Positions 1-9,689 of a stretch of DNA of 64,000 nt are shown in pieces. The stretch comes from Methylobacter luteus IMV-B-3098 (lineage in GTDB: Bacteria > Pseudomonadota > Gammaproteobacteria > Methylococcales > Methylomonadaceae), in contig NZ_KE386569.1 of the NCBI RefSeq assembly GCF_000427625.1, forward strand, positions 807,376 to 871,375. The letters run 5' to 3'. Below the pieces are notes generated by a model, which worked only from the letters and a program-made list of their open reading frames with translations, did not search any database and was not told the DNA's origin. The position numbers and the translations under genes were made by a program. Each line of letters starts with the position of its first letter. Positions within the stretch are counted from its first letter, which is position 1.

Positions 1-21
1 CTCGGGGTGAAGCTTGTCCAT
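1..21 (-). CDS. possible 5' end of a gene leaving the left edge
   Basis: On the minus strand an ATG is followed by six open codons (MDKLHPE) up to the window edge. An AGGAG lies about 15 bases upstream, further than ideal. It would be the next gene after the TolC-like gene, in the same direction. Seven codons cannot show a function, and it may be chance. Confidence 0.22.
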
Positions 22-94
22 GCAGTTGTTTTATTTCTCCTGGCTAATCTACTCCGCCCAGCCTATGTCTGTCCGGACATTTTTGAGCTTAATA

Positions 95-1420
95 TCATTT
101 GCCAAGTAATCGATTGATCAATTCTAAATCCTGAGCAGTAATGATACTTGCCGATTGTTTTAATTTGAGTCCATTAATTAAATAATCGTAACGGGCACGA
201 GCATAGTCACGCTTGGCCTGGTATAAATCCTGTTGGCTTCTTACAACGTCAACCATTGTCCTGGTGCCAGCCGAAAAACCTGCCTGCGTCGCTTCAAGTG
301 CGTTTTGCATGGAGACCTCGGTTGCCTTTAATGCTTCCACTTGGCTGATGCTGGTCATTACTCCGCGATAAGCATCCTTTACTTGACGGTCAACTGAGCG
401 GCGAGTCTCAGTCAATCTTTCGCGGGCTTGTTCATATTCATGCTGAGCTTGACGGGTCCGTGAGTTGATGGCGCCACCGGTGAACAACGGCATATTCAAT
501 TGCAAGCCAATCCGCTGCTGATCTCCGCGCAAACCAAATGAACTGTCATTGTCGGTTACCGAATAAGACCCGACAATATCCACTACAGGATAATGAGCAC
601 TTTGTTGTAGATCGATAGTCTTGCGAGCTACCTCGGCTTCATTTAATACTGCCAATATATTCAAATTTTGATTTTCGGCAATTTTGCTCCACGCATCAAT
701 ATTATTAGGATCCGGTTGTTTTAACGGCAATTGCTGCTCTAGAGCCACTGGTTCAATTTCAATCGGTCCGACAATCTCGTGTAAACGTTCTTTGCTATTA
801 TTTACCTCATTTTTTGCTCCGATCTCATCCGCTTTAGCCCGGTCATAGGCTGCGCGTGCCTCATACACATCGGTCATCGCCATCATGCCAACTTTGAAGC
901 TTTCCTGGGCTTTTTCCAACTGGCTGGCAAAAGCATTTTTTTCTGCTTGGGTGAACGTTAAGTTATCCTGTTCTGCCAATATATTGAAATAAGCTTCGGC
1001 AACACGCAGCATGAGATTTTGCAATTCCGCCTGGTATAGCGCCTCAGCCTGAGCTATTTGATTATCTGCCTGACCAAGTTGTACCCAGTAATCCCAATGA
1101 AATACCGGTTGAGTTAAATTTAATTCAAATCCTGTATTCCAGTAAGCTTGCGCACCTGAACCTTGATATGTCGGGCGTCGTTTTGTGTTGTTCAAATAAT
1201 TCCGGGAATGATCGGCTGATAGATCCAAAGTAGGCAATAATCTGGCGATACCTTGATCATCGCTTTCACCGACGGCTAAACGATTAGCTTCTGCCTGTTT
1301 AAGTATGGGATCACGTTGTAACGCCAGTTCATAAACTTGCAGCAGATCCTGAGCGGCAACTGGCATGCTCAAGAGCCATAACAGTAAGCCATAAAATAGT
1401 ATGCGGTATTTTTTATGCAT
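95..1420 (-). CDS. TolC-family outer membrane channel of a type I secretion system
   Basis: The 441-residue product has a Sec signal peptide (hydrophobic segment at residues 5-20, cleavage near PVAAQ). The rest follows the TolC layout of two related halves: long amphipathic helices for the periplasmic tunnel and strand segments for the outer membrane barrel (for example near QRIGLQLNMPLFTGG and the AGTRTMVDVVRSQQDLYQA helix in the second half). Length fits TolC proteins, which trimerise into the exit duct for type I exporters and efflux pumps. The HlyD-type adaptor and ABC exporter lie upstream on the same strand with glycan genes between, so this is most likely the outer membrane partner of that exporter. 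General efflux use cannot be excluded. Confidence 0.93.
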   Translation of the reverse strand: MHKKYRILFYGLLLWLLSMPVAAQDLLQVYELALQRDPILKQAEANRLAVGESDDQGIARLLPTLDLSADHSRNYLNNTKRRPTYQGSGAQAYWNTGFELNLTQPVFHWDYWVQLGQADNQIAQAEALYQAELQNLMLRVAEAYFNILAEQDNLTFTQAEKNAFASQLEKAQESFKVGMMAMTDVYEARAAYDRAKADEIGAKNEVNNSKERLHEIVGPIEIEPVALEQQLPLKQPDPNNIDAWSKIAENQNLNILAVLNEAEVARKTIDLQQSAHYPVVDIVGSYSVTDNDSSFGLRGDQQRIGLQLNMPLFTGGAINSRTRQAQHEYEQARERLTETRRSVDRQVKDAYRGVMTSISQVEALKATEVSMQNALEATQAGFSAGTRTMVDVVRSQQDLYQAKRDYARARYDYLINGLKLKQSASIITAQDLELINRLLGK

Positions 1421-1523
1421 TGTGCATGTAACTTTAAGAAATAAGCTCAGAGTCCGTTTATCATCTTTCGAGCAATAAAATCAGATTGGCTTGTTGTGCT
1501 AAGTCAGGAAGCGTGTGAACAGG

Positions 1524-2261
1524 TTAAGAAGTTAATAAATTCTTGAGCTGATACTTGGCAGGCGTATAAATTTTTAGATTATCTTTTAATGTTTCCAGTC
1601 TGGTGATTAATTGTTCAATATCATTAACCGGTAGCCTGTTTGGGTGACCGGCAATTTGTCTGGGGCTGAAGCGCCACCACTGTACTCGTTCCAAAGCGGC
1701 TATAGTTTGCTCAGGGAAGCGATAACGGATAATCCGCGCGGGATTGCCGCCAACAATGGCATAGGCCGGCACATCGCGCGTAACCACAGAGCCCGCGCCC
1801 ACTACAGCGCCATTGTTAATTGTCACGCCTGCGTTAATGATCGCGCCATGGCCAATCCAGACGTCATTTTTAATTTTTGTGGTCTTTAGGGAAGTGGCAG
1901 GAGCAGATAAATTTGCCGGATTATGCATTAGGCAAGGTTCAAAACGAGTACCTACCTCTAAAATATTTTTATTTCCCATATATAAAAATGGACTTGTTGA
2001 TAGCCAGGTTAGTGGATGATTTTGGCGTCCAATCTGCACACTTTCTCCGATTGAGCAATACCTGCCTATACTTACACCACATAGAAAGCCACTGACGATA
2101 TAGCTGAACGCGCCCATGCTGCAGGCCTGTTCGATTGTGGTAAATTTAATTGAGCAGGGCGGTTCAAAGGTGAAATCACTTGCAATTGGCCGATTCGGAA
2201 CATAAAAGTCCAATCCATGATTTTTTAGAATGGTTAGTTTTTCCGGTGTAATGTAAATCAT
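1524..2261 (-). CDS. CatB-type hexapeptide-repeat O-acetyltransferase
   Basis: The 245-residue protein has the left-handed beta-helix signature of xenobiotic/sugar acetyltransferases, with repeated [IV]-G-x-x-[AVS] hexapeptides across residues 60-180 (for example [15 protein letters not shown] then [20 protein letters not shown]). It ends in the usual [12 protein letters not shown] segment of the CatB-like branch. The family moves acetyl from acetyl-CoA to a hydroxyl on sugars or antibiotics. A histidine in the GRQNHPLTW stretch sits where the family has its catalytic base. Between glycosyltransferase and secretion genes, the natural reading is acetylation of the exported glycan or its precursor; the acceptor is unknown. 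Confidence 0.85.
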   Translation of the reverse strand: MIYITPEKLTILKNHGLDFYVPNRPIASDFTFEPPCSIKFTTIEQACSMGAFSYIVSGFLCGVSIGRYCSIGESVQIGRQNHPLTWLSTSPFLYMGNKNILEVGTRFEPCLMHNPANLSAPATSLKTTKIKNDVWIGHGAIINAGVTINNGAVVGAGSVVTRDVPAYAIVGGNPARIIRYRFPEQTIAALERVQWWRFSPRQIAGHPNRLPVNDIEQLITRLETLKDNLKIYTPAKYQLKNLLTS

Positions 2262-2414
2262 GTAATTATAATGTTTGGATCAAGGTCCGGTTTATAAGTC
2301 TTTTCATGCTAGCCCTTTCAGTCACTGTTCCGTATTGCTCTGATTATTTCATATAGACGAGTAGAGGGAAGATGGGCCGAAGTTTGACAGGATGAATATA
2401 AGCTTGAAAGACGG

Positions 2415-3506
2415 TTACACCAGATATGATACGACAAAGGGTATGGATAAGGGCGATGCATTATCAAATCTCAGCACTAAATCAGCATGGCCGCCAGCCA
2501 AGGCGTTAGCTAAATAACATGTCGCTGACGTGGGGTCAAAAACGCCTATGCTGGTCTTTTTCATGCCGTTCCAATCGCCGATCAAAGGCTTTAAGCCAGG
2601 GTGAGCCGGGCCGAAATAAAAGCTATGGTCGATTTTATCGGCGCCTTCATTCTTGTTATGCAGATAGAACAAACCTTGTTCGGGACTATATAAGCCTATA
2701 CTGTCGAGACCATCGCCGTCCCAATCGCCAACTAGTGGCAGCATGTCTGAATTCGGTGGGCCGAAGTGGAAATTCATGTCTGCCGATAAGCATTCTTCCA
2801 GTGTATTATGCAAGAAAAATACACCGGCTTCCGGCAAGTACAAACCGACCGAGTCTTTGCCATCGCCATTCCAATCCCCCGCCAGCGGTATGCTTGAGTG
2901 TTGGTTCGAACCAAAGCTAAACACGATGTCGCTTTTGTCTTCACTGACTTGGGATTTAATTAAAAACGTCGCGGTTTCAGTATCATAAAGTCCAATAGAG
3001 TGCATACCATTGCCATACCAGTCGCCTACAACAGGCATCATGATTCTATCGGTGTTAAAAATTCGGCTTTCAATGGTCTGCCGCTTGCCGGTCTGGCTAT
3101 GATTAAGAAAAAACGCTCCCCGCGCAGAGCAATAGACACCGACGTCGCAGTGTTCAGGCTGATACCAGTAACCGGCTAAAGGTAAACTGTGATCGCTTAG
3201 GGCGGCTTCAAAAGGTATGCGCTGCTCTGTACCATCATGCCTTTTGATGCGTATCAAATTTGCTGTCGGATCGTATAAGGCAATGGTTTGCAGGCGTTTT
3301 TTTACGATAAAAATACGTCGCTTGGGATCAAATACTAAAATATCGGTTTTATTTTTCAGCGGCGCTGCTGCTTCAGTAATCGGTTCGTTAACAGCAGCCG
3401 AGTCTGATGATGTGCCATCGAACGATGGGGCATCCTGCTCCCCGCTATTATTGCTTTCATGACGGTCGCGCTTATTTTTTGTGAAAAGCTTTTTAATCCA
3501 CTTCAT
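2415..3506 (-). CDS. FG-GAP/VCBS-like beta-propeller repeat protein
   Basis: From residue ~60 onward there are five repeats of about 50 residues, each with GDWxGDGxDSIGLY followed by a hydrophobic strand and FFLHN or similar. The DxDGDG-type loop is the calcium-binding turn of FG-GAP/VCBS propeller blades. The N-terminus (MKWIKKLFTKNKR) is strongly basic and has no Sec signal, followed by a low-complexity Ser/Asp-rich stretch. The ATG at 3506 is preferred over a TTG 13 codons upstream, which would lengthen the overlap with the preceding glycosyltransferase gene; the ATG still overlaps it by 14 bases, so the two are translationally linked. Role unknown: a binding or scaffold protein for the exported product is possible. 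Confidence 0.75.
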   Translation of the reverse strand: MKWIKKLFTKNKRDRHESNNSGEQDAPSFDGTSSDSAAVNEPITEAAAPLKNKTDILVFDPKRRIFIVKKRLQTIALYDPTANLIRIKRHDGTEQRIPFEAALSDHSLPLAGYWYQPEHCDVGVYCSARGAFFLNHSQTGKRQTIESRIFNTDRIMMPVVGDWYGNGMHSIGLYDTETATFLIKSQVSEDKSDIVFSFGSNQHSSIPLAGDWNGDGKDSVGLYLPEAGVFFLHNTLEECLSADMNFHFGPPNSDMLPLVGDWDGDGLDSIGLYSPEQGLFYLHNKNEGADKIDHSFYFGPAHPGLKPLIGDWNGMKKTSIGVFDPTSATCYLANALAGGHADLVLRFDNASPLSIPFVVSYLV

Positions 3507-6500
3507 TGATCTGGTAATAATCTTTAAGTAAATTGGGATAATCAACGCCTGGATGGTTGAGTGACAGCTGTGTTGATTTTATTTTTTGGGTCGCAAGCAA
3601 TAGCTTTTGATTGATGGTTTTAGCGGTTGCATTGGCAGGTATAACCATACCGTAATTTAAGTCATTGATGCGCTCCGCCAGTGCGCCATAATTTAACGCC
3701 ACTGGATATAAATGATTTTGCAGTCCTTCACTCAAGGTATAGCAAAATGTTTCCGGCCATACGCTGAGAAAAGCCGCTAATTGGCACTGATGCTGCTCAA
3801 TCAACTGACTAAGTTGTGCCGAGTCCTGATAAGCGCCGGTAATGGTGACATTACCTAATTGCTGTAAAGAAGCGTCATCACAAGTAAAGCCGATGACGAC
3901 ATAATGCAAAGGCAGGCCTTCTTTAAGCGCGTGTCTGGCGCAGTCCAATAAGAGCGAATAGCCCTTATGAGGCCCAATCGCCCCGATAATCGCTACACTA
4001 ACCGCTTTTTCCCTGTCAACCGGTGTTCTGGGTTGGATGACAAAGGGCGGCATGGGGTGAGGGCGTATGACGACATTATGTAAATCGAAGTGTTTTTGAT
4101 ATAGCCCGGCCGTGCTGGATGATGGGCAAAATATATTTTCGGCTTGCGCTAAAACCTGTGCCGCGTATTCTCGCCAGTTGCCCATTGACTGCTCGTGTTG
4201 CTGCCATAAATCGTCAAGGCCAACCACTTCTGGCAAACCGTTGAGTTGAATGCAACGCTGGCATTTTGCCACATCATATTGCGATTTCTCACAATAACGT
4301 CCACTTTCGTCAATCATATTGATGCGCGGGCAAAGAGGCAGGAAATCATGCGCGGTGAAATCAAAAGGGCAGGTTAACAGTTCCGGCAATTGCCAAATGT
4401 CCTTGGGAAATCCGAGAACCTGATGAAAATGAATACGCCCTATGCCAAGCTCCCGTAAATCGCTTATTAATCGCGGGTAGTCTTGGGGATAATGATAGCT
4501 TAAGCGCAGTTCGCCTTGTTGATCGCGCAATTCCCATCGCGTGCTGGTTAAAGCGCTTAATTCCAGTACCGGCTGGCCTTGTTGCGCCAATAATTCGGCC
4601 AAATGATCGCCATGTGTTTTTGCGCCCCCGCCTAAACTGTGCATTACGAATAACCAGTAATGATTAGACCGCTGTTGCAGCAGTTTTTTAATGACCGGAT
4701 TGCGCAGTACCGCAATCGGATCTTGCTGAATAAAGCGTCCGACAGTTAGCGGATAGTCCGGATAGCGCTTGTTTAATTTGGGAAGATTTTCGGCGAGTAA
4801 CTGCTGCTTGCTTTCGGCAAAGGAGACAGATCCGTGATGCAGGACAAAAACATCGGCGGCCAACACATGCCGCCATCCCAGCGTTGCAGCGCGCAGGCAA
4901 AAGTCGTTTTCTTCGCCATAGCCTTGTTGCCATTGCTGAACGTCTAAATAGCCGGTTTCCTCCAGCGCTTCACGTTTGATCCACATGCAAAAGCCGATCG
5001 CTGTCGGCAAGTCGACTATCTGTCCACTGTTGCATTCAGCGAACCATTGATCCAATTGCTGCGGATCGACATCGTCCGGAATTGAATTATCGGCATTAAA
5101 TCTGGGAAAACTACAAATCGTCGCGTTATTGGAAAAAGGCGTTACGGTTGCGATATTGCTGTTTTGATGGCTGGCGGCGACCAGACGGTCCAGCCAATGA
5201 TCGAAAACCAGCGTATCCGAATTGAGCAATACGACATCGCGGTCTTTATGTTGTCCCAGGCCGATATTCGCCGTTGCCACAAAACCGAGGTTTTTAGGGT
5301 TTTCAATAAGCGTAAAACCCAGTTCCTTGGCCATGGCTCTTAGCTTGTAAGTCAACTGTCCATTCGGCGAATGATCATTAATCACGATCAGTTCAAAGGT
5401 GGTATTAATTTGCGCCGTCAGCACACTGGTAATGCAGTCTATGGTTTGATCAAAACCTTGATAAACCGGCACGATAATGTCAACAATTGGCGCTTTATCC
5501 AAACAAGGCTCAGCGACAAAATGTGTCGGATTGATTTGCAAGGTACGTGGTAATCCAGGATTTTGACGCAATTGCTGAATCATGGGCGTAATAACATGCT
5601 GGCGAACCCAGGCATGTGCTTCAACGGGCGCTGTCAAACCGGCCGATAGCGAGCGCTCATCCTCATTATTATCAGTGGGTACGCCTTTTAATTGTTCGGC
5701 GGCATAAATCAGCGAACGTATGATGATGTCCTTAGGCGTTAAAATATATTTTTTGGCAATCACCCGTGTGTTTGTGCCCGCGATAAAAATCTCGATACTG
5801 TTTACCGCATCCAGGATCAGATCTTTTGGTAAAGTAACGTCAAAACCAATGCGGTCAGTCATGGCGGCTATTTTGGTAGAAACATCAGGTCGGCTGAGAT
5901 GACAAGTCACAGTCGCATGCTTGACGCCGTTAATCACGACATCAATCATTGCCGGAATTTCGGGGTAGGCGGTATCGATCAGCCAGCCTGTCAGCTTGTC
6001 AAAACTTACGTGATCAATATATCCCCGGTATTGATGATGAATCTTACGGGTGGTGATCATGCAGGGTTTATTATCGGCATCGGCCAGGATAATTTGCAGC
6101 GTGTGTGGCTTGTGATCGAATACCAGGCGAGGCAAATCAATGCGCAGATCGAAGCGAGCGCCGCTGTGGTAGTCGCCGCGCCACAATAATTGGTTATCCA
6201 GCATGAGCGTCAGGCTATAAGCATGTTCACCAAGCGTGCGTTGCTGCACCCAGCCGAGCAAACGCGTCCCATGCTCTACCGTGAACTTGGAATCAAAACG
6301 CCCCGGCCCGATTTTAAATGGACTGCCCGCTAAAACTTGTTGGGTATCCGCGTAAACAAAAGTCAGCTCCTGTTTAGCATCAGCTAGCCAAGGGTCATTA
6401 AGCGGTAGGCTAAAAGCGCAGGCGCCGATATCGTCCAGGCCAATCGATTTGGCATCCTGATTAGCCGTCAAAGTAATAATTTTTTCCGTACCACATAGCA

Positions 6501-6651
6501 CATCAATTTGCACCGGGCGTGTCAACTGGTTTTGATCGTGCGCCCAACCGACGATAACGTGGTCGAGCATTTTCTCGACACGGCCTTTATAATCGGAGCC
6601 AACATTTAATTCTTTATCGGCTTTGCTCGGTACTGTTACTGTTTTTTCCAT
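3493..6651 (-). CDS. large fusion glycosyltransferase: three GW modules + GT2 + GT4-like
   Basis: A 1052-residue multidomain protein. Residues ~20-320 hold three copies of a beta-rich module with a central G-W (VIVGWAHD, RLLGWVQQ, KLTGWLID); the third ends in RPDV...IGFDVTLP. Residues ~385-640 are a family 2 (GT-A) glycosyltransferase: VDIIVPVYQG start, LLNSDTLVFDHWL as the DxD-like site, and GYGEENDFCLRA as the acceptor-side acid. Residues ~665-1050 resemble a GT-B family 4 enzyme, with MHSLGGGAKTHGDHL and later AIIGAIGPHKGYSLLLDCA. It should add at least two sugars to a cytoplasmic acceptor. ATG at 6651 is preferred to a GTG four codons upstream. The HlyD-type gene ends 18 bases before it. 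Sugar specificity is not readable. Confidence 0.85.
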   Translation of the reverse strand: MEKTVTVPSKADKELNVGSDYKGRVEKMLDHVIVGWAHDQNQLTRPVQIDVLCGTEKIITLTANQDAKSIGLDDIGACAFSLPLNDPWLADAKQELTFVYADTQQVLAGSPFKIGPGRFDSKFTVEHGTRLLGWVQQRTLGEHAYSLTLMLDNQLLWRGDYHSGARFDLRIDLPRLVFDHKPHTLQIILADADNKPCMITTRKIHHQYRGYIDHVSFDKLTGWLIDTAYPEIPAMIDVVINGVKHATVTCHLSRPDVSTKIAAMTDRIGFDVTLPKDLILDAVNSIEIFIAGTNTRVIAKKYILTPKDIIIRSLIYAAEQLKGVPTDNNEDERSLSAGLTAPVEAHAWVRQHVITPMIQQLRQNPGLPRTLQINPTHFVAEPCLDKAPIVDIIVPVYQGFDQTIDCITSVLTAQINTTFELIVINDHSPNGQLTYKLRAMAKELGFTLIENPKNLGFVATANIGLGQHKDRDVVLLNSDTLVFDHWLDRLVAASHQNSNIATVTPFSNNATICSFPRFNADNSIPDDVDPQQLDQWFAECNSGQIVDLPTAIGFCMWIKREALEETGYLDVQQWQQGYGEENDFCLRAATLGWRHVLAADVFVLHHGSVSFAESKQQLLAENLPKLNKRYPDYPLTVGRFIQQDPIAVLRNPVIKKLLQQRSNHYWLFVMHSLGGGAKTHGDHLAELLAQQGQPVLELSALTSTRWELRDQQGELRLSYHYPQDYPRLISDLRELGIGRIHFHQVLGFPKDIWQLPELLTCPFDFTAHDFLPLCPRINMIDESGRYCEKSQYDVAKCQRCIQLNGLPEVVGLDDLWQQHEQSMGNWREYAAQVLAQAENIFCPSSSTAGLYQKHFDLHNVVIRPHPMPPFVIQPRTPVDREKAVSVAIIGAIGPHKGYSLLLDCARHALKEGLPLHYVVIGFTCDDASLQQLGNVTITGAYQDSAQLSQLIEQHQCQLAAFLSVWPETFCYTLSEGLQNHLYPVALNYGALAERINDLNYGMVIPANATAKTINQKLLLATQKIKSTQLSLNHPGVDYPNLLKDYYQINEVD

Positions 6652-6669
6652 CTCGTTTATCACTAACTA

Positions 6670-8007
6670 TTATTCTTCACGAAAAGCGCGGCGCATATTA
6701 TCGATAATAGGCTCCAGCAGAAAATCGATAAATGTTCTGGCGCGAGTCTGGATAAATGCCGCAATTGGCATGCCCGGGAACAGAATAACGTTATCGGCCA
6801 GTTGCGATAAGGCGGCTTCATCAGCTTGAATATGGCAAAGATAATAATAGGTGCCGCGATTCACCGTGTCTTCCAGAACATCACCGGAAATATAAGTCAC
6901 TTTGCCGGCCAGCATAGGTGTTGTGCGCCTGTTATAAGCGGTTAATTGAATATGCGCTAATTGATCAATATGCACGTTATCAATATCGCCGGTGTTGATT
7001 TTCGCCTCTACGATCAGCTCATTTTGACGGGGCACGATTTCCAACAGATCTTCACCGGGACGGATAACGCCGCCAATCGTGCTGACTTTAAGATTAATCA
7101 CTTGACCTGCGAGCGGCGCGGTAACGGCTGACCGTTCATGGGCATTTTTAGCCGGTCTTAACAGTTCCTGGACTTCCAACAGCTCTTTTTGCGTTTCTTT
7201 AAGCTGGTCATCCGCTTCTTGTGTATAAGTGTTCTCCAGATTGATAATTGTTATCCGGGTATTTGTAATATTGGCTTGAGCCGCGGCAATCTCGGCTTGT
7301 ATTGAGCCTAACCGTTCATTTTTTTCCGACAGCAGACGTTCTTGTTCCCAAATTTTGGATTCTTCAACATAGCCTTTGCGCTGCAAAATGATGCTGGCGT
7401 CGAGTTGCTTTTTGATAGAACCCATTCCCGACTTAATCGCTTCCATTTCATTACGAAAGCCATTGATCTGGGATTGCGCCTGAGTAATTTCAAAGTTCAG
7501 CAAATTAACCTGATCAACAAAGTTTTTGCGCCTGGAATTAAACAGCTCAATTTCGCTGGCCAAGAGTTTCCTGGTCTTATCGCTATTGTCTTCTGTCAAT
7601 TCCTGTGGAAATGAAACGCTTGCCGCATGTTTCTTTTGTGCTAATAAGCGTGCTTCCTTGGCTTTGCCTGCCTGATAACGATCTTCCAGGATATTAAGTT
7701 GGGAACTGGTTGTAATATCTTCTAAAATCAGCAAAGGCTGATCTTTTTCAACACGACTGCCTTCACGCACTAAAATTTCCTTAATGATGCCGCCTTCAAG
7801 GTGTTGAATGCTTTTGCGGTTAGAATCAATCTTAACAATGCCGTCAGCTACCACCGCGCCGTGTATAGGGGCAAGAAATCCCCACATTACAAAAATGGCG
7901 ACAAGCAAAACGCCAAAAAATAGTCCGGCACGTACGATACGGGTTGACTCGCCAGACTCATCGATATGCACTTGCGGCAGGCTGTGTGTTAGTATTTTTG
8001 CAAGCAT
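6670..8007 (-). CDS. HlyD-family type I secretion periplasmic adaptor
   Basis: This 445-residue membrane fusion protein has a short cytoplasmic N-terminus, one membrane span at about residues 28-48 (LFFGVLLVAIFVMWGFLAP), a split lipoyl/biotinyl-like domain (DGIVKIDSNRKSIQHLEGG on one side, APLAGQVINLKV on the other), a long coiled coil at ~90-280, and a C-terminal beta-barrel ending in FPGMPIAAFIQTR. This is the architecture and length of the HlyD/PrtE adaptors that join an ABC exporter to TolC. It starts 11 bases after the exporter gene. With the exporter and the TolC-like protein it forms a complete type I system. Confidence 0.95.
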   Translation of the reverse strand: MLAKILTHSLPQVHIDESGESTRIVRAGLFFGVLLVAIFVMWGFLAPIHGAVVADGIVKIDSNRKSIQHLEGGIIKEILVREGSRVEKDQPLLILEDITTSSQLNILEDRYQAGKAKEARLLAQKKHAASVSFPQELTEDNSDKTRKLLASEIELFNSRRKNFVDQVNLLNFEITQAQSQINGFRNEMEAIKSGMGSIKKQLDASIILQRKGYVEESKIWEQERLLSEKNERLGSIQAEIAAAQANITNTRITIINLENTYTQEADDQLKETQKELLEVQELLRPAKNAHERSAVTAPLAGQVINLKVSTIGGVIRPGEDLLEIVPRQNELIVEAKINTGDIDNVHIDQLAHIQLTAYNRRTTPMLAGKVTYISGDVLEDTVNRGTYYYLCHIQADEAALSQLADNVILFPGMPIAAFIQTRARTFIDFLLEPIIDNMRRAFREE

Positions 8008-8018
8008 GTCAGATAGCC

Positions 8019-9689
8019 TTATGCCAATTCAAGTTGCGATAAAGTTCCGGTTTTTTGCGATAAAACATCGGTTTTCGGCCCAAACTTAATGATGTTGCCT
8101 TCATGTAAAACCAAAATTTTATCTGCGACTTCAACCAGGTTCGGTTTATGCGTTACTACCACGATAGTCGTACCGTGTCGTTTTAAGGTGTTTAACAGTC
8201 GCAAGAGCTCGAGCTCGGCTTCGCCGTCGAGATTGGAGTTCGGTTCGTCCAGCACCAGGAATTTAGGATCGCCAAATATCGCGCGCGCCAAGCCTAGGCG
8301 TTGACGCTGTCCGCCGGATAGTTTATTGCCTTTCTCGCCAATATCGGTGTCATAGCCTTGCGGCAATTTCAAGATCATGTCGTGGATACCGACGCGTTTG
8401 GCAGCATGAATGATTTCATGTTCGTGTTCTTTGACAGACTCCAGGCGAGCGATATTTTCCGCTACCGTACCGCTGAATAACTGAACATCCTGGGGCAAAT
8501 AGCCAATCATTGCGCCCAAGCCATTTTTTGACCATTGGCTGACATCAGCACCGTCTAAACGCACAGAGCCATCGTTCGGCTTGTTATAACCTGTCAATAA
8601 GCGTGCCAGAGATGTTTTACCTGAGGCACTGGAGCCGATCACCGCCAGGCATTCGCCTGCATTCAGATTAAAGCTGACGCCGTTCAGGATATTACGGTCT
8701 CTGTTGAGGAAAAAAAACACGCGCTCGACTAATAGATTGCCTAAAGGCGCGGGCAATGTTAGTGCTCCATTGGTAGCTGCCGAGTCTTTCAGCAACGTAT
8801 CCAGCCGGTTATAGGCGGCTCTGGCATCGATAAAGGATTTGCCGGCGGCAATCAATGAACTGATGGGGGCGATGGCGCGCCCCATCAGAATATTCGCGCC
8901 GATCATAATGCCGGGCGACAAGTTTTCATGAATAACCAAATAAGCGCCGATGCTCAAGCTGAAAATGGTTATATTGGTACGTACAAATTGCGTTATTGAT
9001 TGAATCGTAGCAATTTTATTCTCGACCCGGTTTTTGCGGTCCAAATAGTCTTCGTTAATTAACCACCAGCGTTTGGCAATGCGTTCCTGCATGCCGAGCG
9101 CATTGACCACTTCGTTATTGCTAAACGCCAAATCGAGGAAGTTACGTGCGCCGCGTGAATAAGCGCTCACTTGCGACTGATTGTGATGGGTCGCTTTATG
9201 CTCCCAGTAGGCCAGTGCAATCAATATCAATACGACAATAACCGCATATAAGCAAAGAAAAGGATGAAAAAAGTACAGAATAATTAAATAAAACGGCAGC
9301 CACGGTAAATCAAACAAGGCTTTAACGCCTGTAGTGGTAATAAAATTCTGTAAAGTATCGACATCTTCCATGCCATAACGGGTCTGATTGTCCTTTTGTT
9401 TAATCTCCAGTATCTTTTTTAAGGTCGATAGGCCCAGTAAGCGGTGCAGGGTTAAGCTAAAACGGCTGAGCAGTCTGGTGCGCACGTTTTCCAAAAACGC
9501 CTCTATCATTAGCGCGGACACGGCCATAATGGCGAGCATAAACAAGGTCTCCAGGCTGCGACTGGAGAGCACGCGGTCTAGCGCATTGATTAAAAAAATA
9601 ACCGGCGTTAATAATAAAATATTGATTACAAAACTAAAAATGCCTGTGTAAAACACAAAAGCCCGGCATTTTAATAACAATTCACGCAT
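8019..9689 (-). CDS. type I secretion ABC exporter, permease/ATPase (PrtD-like)
   Basis: The 556-residue half-transporter has an N-terminal six-helix ABC domain (about 10-290) and a nucleotide-binding domain with Walker A GSSASGKTSLARLL, signature LSGGQRQRLGLARAIF, and Walker B FLVLDEPNS. There is no N-terminal C39 peptidase or peptidase-like domain, so it belongs to the PrtD branch that exports proteins with an uncleaved C-terminal signal. That suits the small RTX protein encoded at the head of this gene run. Its ATG overlaps the end of the upstream glycosyltransferase gene by 8 bases, indicating coupled translation. Confidence 0.95.
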   Translation of the reverse strand: MRELLLKCRAFVFYTGIFSFVINILLLTPVIFLINALDRVLSSRSLETLFMLAIMAVSALMIEAFLENVRTRLLSRFSLTLHRLLGLSTLKKILEIKQKDNQTRYGMEDVDTLQNFITTTGVKALFDLPWLPFYLIILYFFHPFLCLYAVIVVLILIALAYWEHKATHHNQSQVSAYSRGARNFLDLAFSNNEVVNALGMQERIAKRWWLINEDYLDRKNRVENKIATIQSITQFVRTNITIFSLSIGAYLVIHENLSPGIMIGANILMGRAIAPISSLIAAGKSFIDARAAYNRLDTLLKDSAATNGALTLPAPLGNLLVERVFFFLNRDRNILNGVSFNLNAGECLAVIGSSASGKTSLARLLTGYNKPNDGSVRLDGADVSQWSKNGLGAMIGYLPQDVQLFSGTVAENIARLESVKEHEHEIIHAAKRVGIHDMILKLPQGYDTDIGEKGNKLSGGQRQRLGLARAIFGDPKFLVLDEPNSNLDGEAELELLRLLNTLKRHGTTIVVVTHKPNLVEVADKILVLHEGNIIKFGPKTDVLSQKTGTLSQLELA

